A stretch of 64,000 nucleotides of DNA from Aedoeadaptatus acetigenes (GTDB lineage Bacteria; Bacillota; Clostridia; Tissierellales; Peptoniphilaceae): assembly GCF_025566985.1 (NCBI RefSeq), contig NZ_JAOQJD010000013.1, forward strand, positions 1 through 64,000. Reading direction: 5' to 3'. Positions within the stretch are counted from its first letter, which is position 1. The number at the start of each line of letters is the position of its first letter. Of the stretch, positions 61,861 through 64,000 are shown one piece after another. A program made the position numbers and the translations under genes. Under the pieces are notes generated by a model that searched no databases, was not told where the DNA came from, and saw only the letters and a list, made by a program, of their open reading frames with translations.

Positions 61861-62889
61861 ATGTGTATTTCGAGAAAAATTTTAAACTGGTACGCCCCCA
61901 AGGATCGCGGGCTGCCCTGGCGAAAAACGAAGGATCCCTACGCCACTTGGGTCTCTGAAATTATGCTTCAGCAAACCCAGTCGGCGACGGTGATTCCATA
62001 TTACGAGCGCTTTATGGCGGCCTTTCCCACGGCGAAGGATTTGGCCGCGGCGGAGGAGGAGGCTCTTCTAAAGCATTGGCAGGGCCTCGGGTACTACCGC
62101 CGGGCGAAGCATTTAATGGCGGCGGCAAAGATCGTGGCCCGGGATGGGATGCCCGAAGACTTTGAGGGCTTAAAGGCCCTTCCTGGCATCGGCGATTACA
62201 CGGCGGCGGCCATTGCATCCATCGCCTACGGCGAGGCGGTGGCGGCGGTGGACGGGAATTTACTTCGCATCTTCAGCCGCCTCTATATGATCGATGAGAT
62301 GATCGACAAGGCGGCGGGAAAGCGGCGGATCTTTGAGCTCGCCAATGAGGCCATTTCCCGGGATCGGCCCGGGGATTTTAATCAGGCCATGATGGATCTC
62401 GGGAGCAAGATCTGCACGCCCACCTCCCCGGCCTGCGGCGATTGCCCTCTTCAGGGTGATTGTATGGCCTATCATGCAAACTGCGCCGAAGACTACCCGA
62501 GAAGGACGCCGAAGAAGAAGCAGAAAGAAGAGGATGTGACGGTGCTTCTTATCGATCTCGGGGGCCGCTTTTTAATCGAGAAGCGCACCGGCGGACTCTT
62601 GGCATCCATGTGGGGCTTTCCCATGGCAGAGGGCCACATTCGGCCGGAGGATGTGATGAAGCGACTGGCAGAGGCGGATTTCGTCGCGAAAAAACCGGAG
62701 AAGGTGGCCGAATACCGCCACGTCTTCAGCCACCGCATATGGAATGTGTGGGTTTATTACGCGCCGGTGGAGGCTCTGTTTGCCGCGGAGGGCGACCGCA
62801 CCTGGGCCACAAAAGAAGCGCTGAAAAATACGTACGCCGTACCGTCGGCCTTTTCGCCGGCACTGGAGGTTATTTATGGAATGGATTGA
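61861..62889 (+). CDS. mutY: A/G-specific adenine glycosylase
   Basis: 342 residues. It removes adenine mispaired with 8-oxoguanine. Catalytic Glu in WVSEIMLQQTQ, the helix-hairpin-helix LPGIGDYTAAAIAS, catalytic Asp in VAAVDGN, and a [4Fe-4S] site CTPTSPACGDCPLQGDC (Cys spacing 6-2-5). The C-terminal Nudix-like domain (about 220-340) reads 8-oxoG. The family-typical start is the ATG at 61861; a longer frame has no support. Divergent from sufC, whose pathway supplies its cluster. Confidence 0.95.
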   Translation: MCISRKILNWYAPKDRGLPWRKTKDPYATWVSEIMLQQTQSATVIPYYERFMAAFPTAKDLAAAEEEALLKHWQGLGYYRRAKHLMAAAKIVARDGMPEDFEGLKALPGIGDYTAAAIASIAYGEAVAAVDGNLLRIFSRLYMIDEMIDKAAGKRRIFELANEAISRDRPGDFNQAMMDLGSKICTPTSPACGDCPLQGDCMAYHANCAEDYPRRTPKKKQKEEDVTVLLIDLGGRFLIEKRTGGLLASMWGFPMAEGHIRPEDVMKRLAEADFVAKKPEKVAEYRHVFSHRIWNVWVYYAPVEALFAAEGDRTWATKEALKNTYAVPSAFSPALEVIYGMD

Positions 62890-63418
62890 ATCCTACGAAC
62901 CGAAAAATGAAAAAGAAGCCGAAGACAGGGAGCATCTGCTGCGCCTGGATCCCTCCCTTATCGCCACGAACCGCGCGGCGCCCTACCACTACACCACCTC
63001 GTCCATGGTGGTGGATTTCGAGGCGGATAAGCTCTTAATGATCTATCATCCGATCTACAAATCCTTCTCCTGGCCCGGCGGCCACGTGGAAGAAGGGGAG
63101 GCGCTCTTTTACTCGGCCCTTCGTGAGCTTTACGAGGAGACGGGGATTCTTTATGTAAAGCCCCTCTCAGGAGGGCCTCTGGCCATGGAGCTTATGCCCG
63201 TGGCGGCCCACCTGCGAAAGGGGGAGCCCGTGGACAGCCACTTCCACATTAATTTTTGCTACGGCTTTGTGGGCCACGAAGACGACACTTTGCTCGAGGT
63301 GAAGGACAATCGCAAGTGGGTGCCTATAAGGGAACTGGATACCTTCGTATCGGAAGCCCATATGCTTCCTCTGTACAAGGATTTAATCGAAAGAATGCGA
63401 GGGATTTATGAAGGATAA
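62876..63418 (+). CDS. Nudix hydrolase
   Basis: 180 residues with a complete Nudix box (GGHVEEGEALFYSALRELYE then ETGI). The ATG lies inside the last codons of mutY (14-base overlap) behind GGAGG, so it is co-translated with the repair enzyme. It may clean oxidised or otherwise damaged nucleotides (inference from context). The region after the box (VDSHFHINFCYGFVG) is typical of a branch with unknown substrate. Confidence 0.88.
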   Translation: MEWIESYEPKNEKEAEDREHLLRLDPSLIATNRAAPYHYTTSSMVVDFEADKLLMIYHPIYKSFSWPGGHVEEGEALFYSALRELYEETGILYVKPLSGGPLAMELMPVAAHLRKGEPVDSHFHINFCYGFVGHEDDTLLEVKDNRKWVPIRELDTFVSEAHMLPLYKDLIERMRGIYEG

Positions 63419-64000
63419 GACCTGGTCCGAATCCCTGCTCTTCGCCACCTTTCTCACCTTGGCCGGCGGCCTGCAAGACGGCTACTCCTACGCCCTTCGG
63501 GGAAAAGTCTTCGTCAACGCCCTCACGGGCAATGTGGTACTTATGGCCTTTAACTTGGCCGAGGGAAATTTTCCTGCCATGCTCCGCTACTTTATTCAAA
63601 TCGCATCCTTCGCCCTCGGAGTCTATGTCTCCGGACGCGTGGCATTCTCTCAAAAAAGGCGCATAGGCCTGCACTTTAAGCAGCGCATTCTGGCTACGGA
63701 GATCGCGATTCTCGTCGTGGTAGGCTTTCTCTCCGGGGAGCTTGACAGTGTAGCAAACAGCATGATGGCCTTCTCCTGCGGCATGCAGGTGAACACCTTC
63801 AGAAAATTCGCAGACATTAACGCCGCCACCACCATGTGCGTGGGCAATGTGCGCACGATCATGCACAATTTGGCGGGCTACCACCACACGAAGGGCGCCG
63901 TCCACAAGGAGACGAGCCGCACCGTGCTCTTTATCGTAGGCATCTTTTTCGTCGGCGCCTTAATCGGCGGCCTGTGCTTTTCTCTCATGGGCCTGAAGAC
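63408..64000 (+). CDS. YoaK/DUF1275 family membrane protein, partial
   Basis: Starts with ATG at 63408 inside the Nudix gene end and stays open to the window edge (197 codons visible). LTLAGGLQDGYSYALRGKVFVNALTGNVV at the N terminus (shown here in part) and FSCGMQVNTFRKF are hallmarks of the YoaK family. About five to six hydrophobic segments are visible. Function is not established. The third gene of the mutY transcript. Confidence 0.85.
   Translation, partial: MKDKTWSESLLFATFLTLAGGLQDGYSYALRGKVFVNALTGNVVLMAFNLAEGNFPAMLRYFIQIASFALGVYVSGRVAFSQKRRIGLHFKQRILATEIAILVVVGFLSGELDSVANSMMAFSCGMQVNTFRKFADINAATTMCVGNVRTIMHNLAGYHHTKGAVHKETSRTVLFIVGIFFVGALIGGLCFSLMGLK

Overview
The window looks like part of the chromosome of an anaerobic, Gram-positive Firmicute (Clostridia/Tissierellia, possibly Peptoniphilaceae; this placement is inference from gene content, not from a search). 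Supporting signs are a 16S rRNA with the usual anti-Shine-Dalgarno end, strong AGGAGG ribosome sites, TTGACA/TATAAT promoters, a T-box ahead of an archaeal-type proS, a type III glutamine synthetase, a sufCBDSU operon with SufU, and S-layer-homology (SLH) surface proteins. Most genes are visibly GC-rich with AT-rich gaps. One block of about 5.3 kb (26.4-31.8 kb) is very AT-rich throughout and is foreign.

Layout. 1-2.3 kb: the first bases of a 23S gene, a spacer without tRNAs, a 16S gene on the minus strand with a 51-N gap, and three tandem near-consensus rRNA promoters, with a small membrane-protein gene upstream. 2.6-3.3 kb: an IS200-type element whose transposase is split by one missing A. 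3.3-13 kb: aminotransferase/IclR divergent pair, CPBP protease, MATE exporter, proC, a chromate-transporter half / PTS-type IIC protein / chromate-transporter half operon, glpK, and nfo. 13.5-17.2 kb: PII-like protein, membrane protein, EamA transporter, surE, YycJ-type hydrolase. 17.3-18.4 kb: a broken SLH beta-helix surface-protein gene behind an attenuator-like leader. 18.6-26.4 kb: M20 peptidase with MFS carrier, lrgAB-like pair, MerR-controlled ABC exporter, two flavodoxin-fold reductases.

26.4-31.8 kb: an integrated element at the 3' end of guaA, bounded by an 11-bp direct repeat of the guaA end. It carries a YxlEFG-like ABC module with its own XRE regulator, plus fragments of mobilisation genes. 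What looks like the original guaA terminator now lies beyond the far end of the insertion. 31.8-42.8 kb: nucleotide and nitrogen genes (guaA, XRE-cupin regulator, Nudix, pyrG, glnA type III with a leader terminator), T-box-controlled proS, a membrane glycosyltransferase-like protein, and a CofE-like protein. 43-48.3 kb: a 1758-residue secreted subtilase with a Thr-Pro hexanucleotide repeat and SLH domains. 48.4-56.7 kb: aldehyde dehydrogenase, LytTR/DUF3021 pair, CC/Se-motif protein, and a cell-wall group (MurJ, amidase, NamZ-like muramidase) with an AIM24 protein and a MarR regulator. 56.9-61.7 kb: sufCBDSU. 61.9-64 kb: mutY (apparently leaderless), a Nudix hydrolase, and a YoaK-family membrane protein cut by the window end.

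The points most worth following are the guaA-anchored element with its displaced terminator, the chromate/PTS-IIC gene sandwich, the leader terminator ahead of glnA, the attenuator-like leader of the decayed SLH gene, and the orphan terminator that hints at a small RNA near 2.5 kb. No tRNA gene or CRISPR array was seen.
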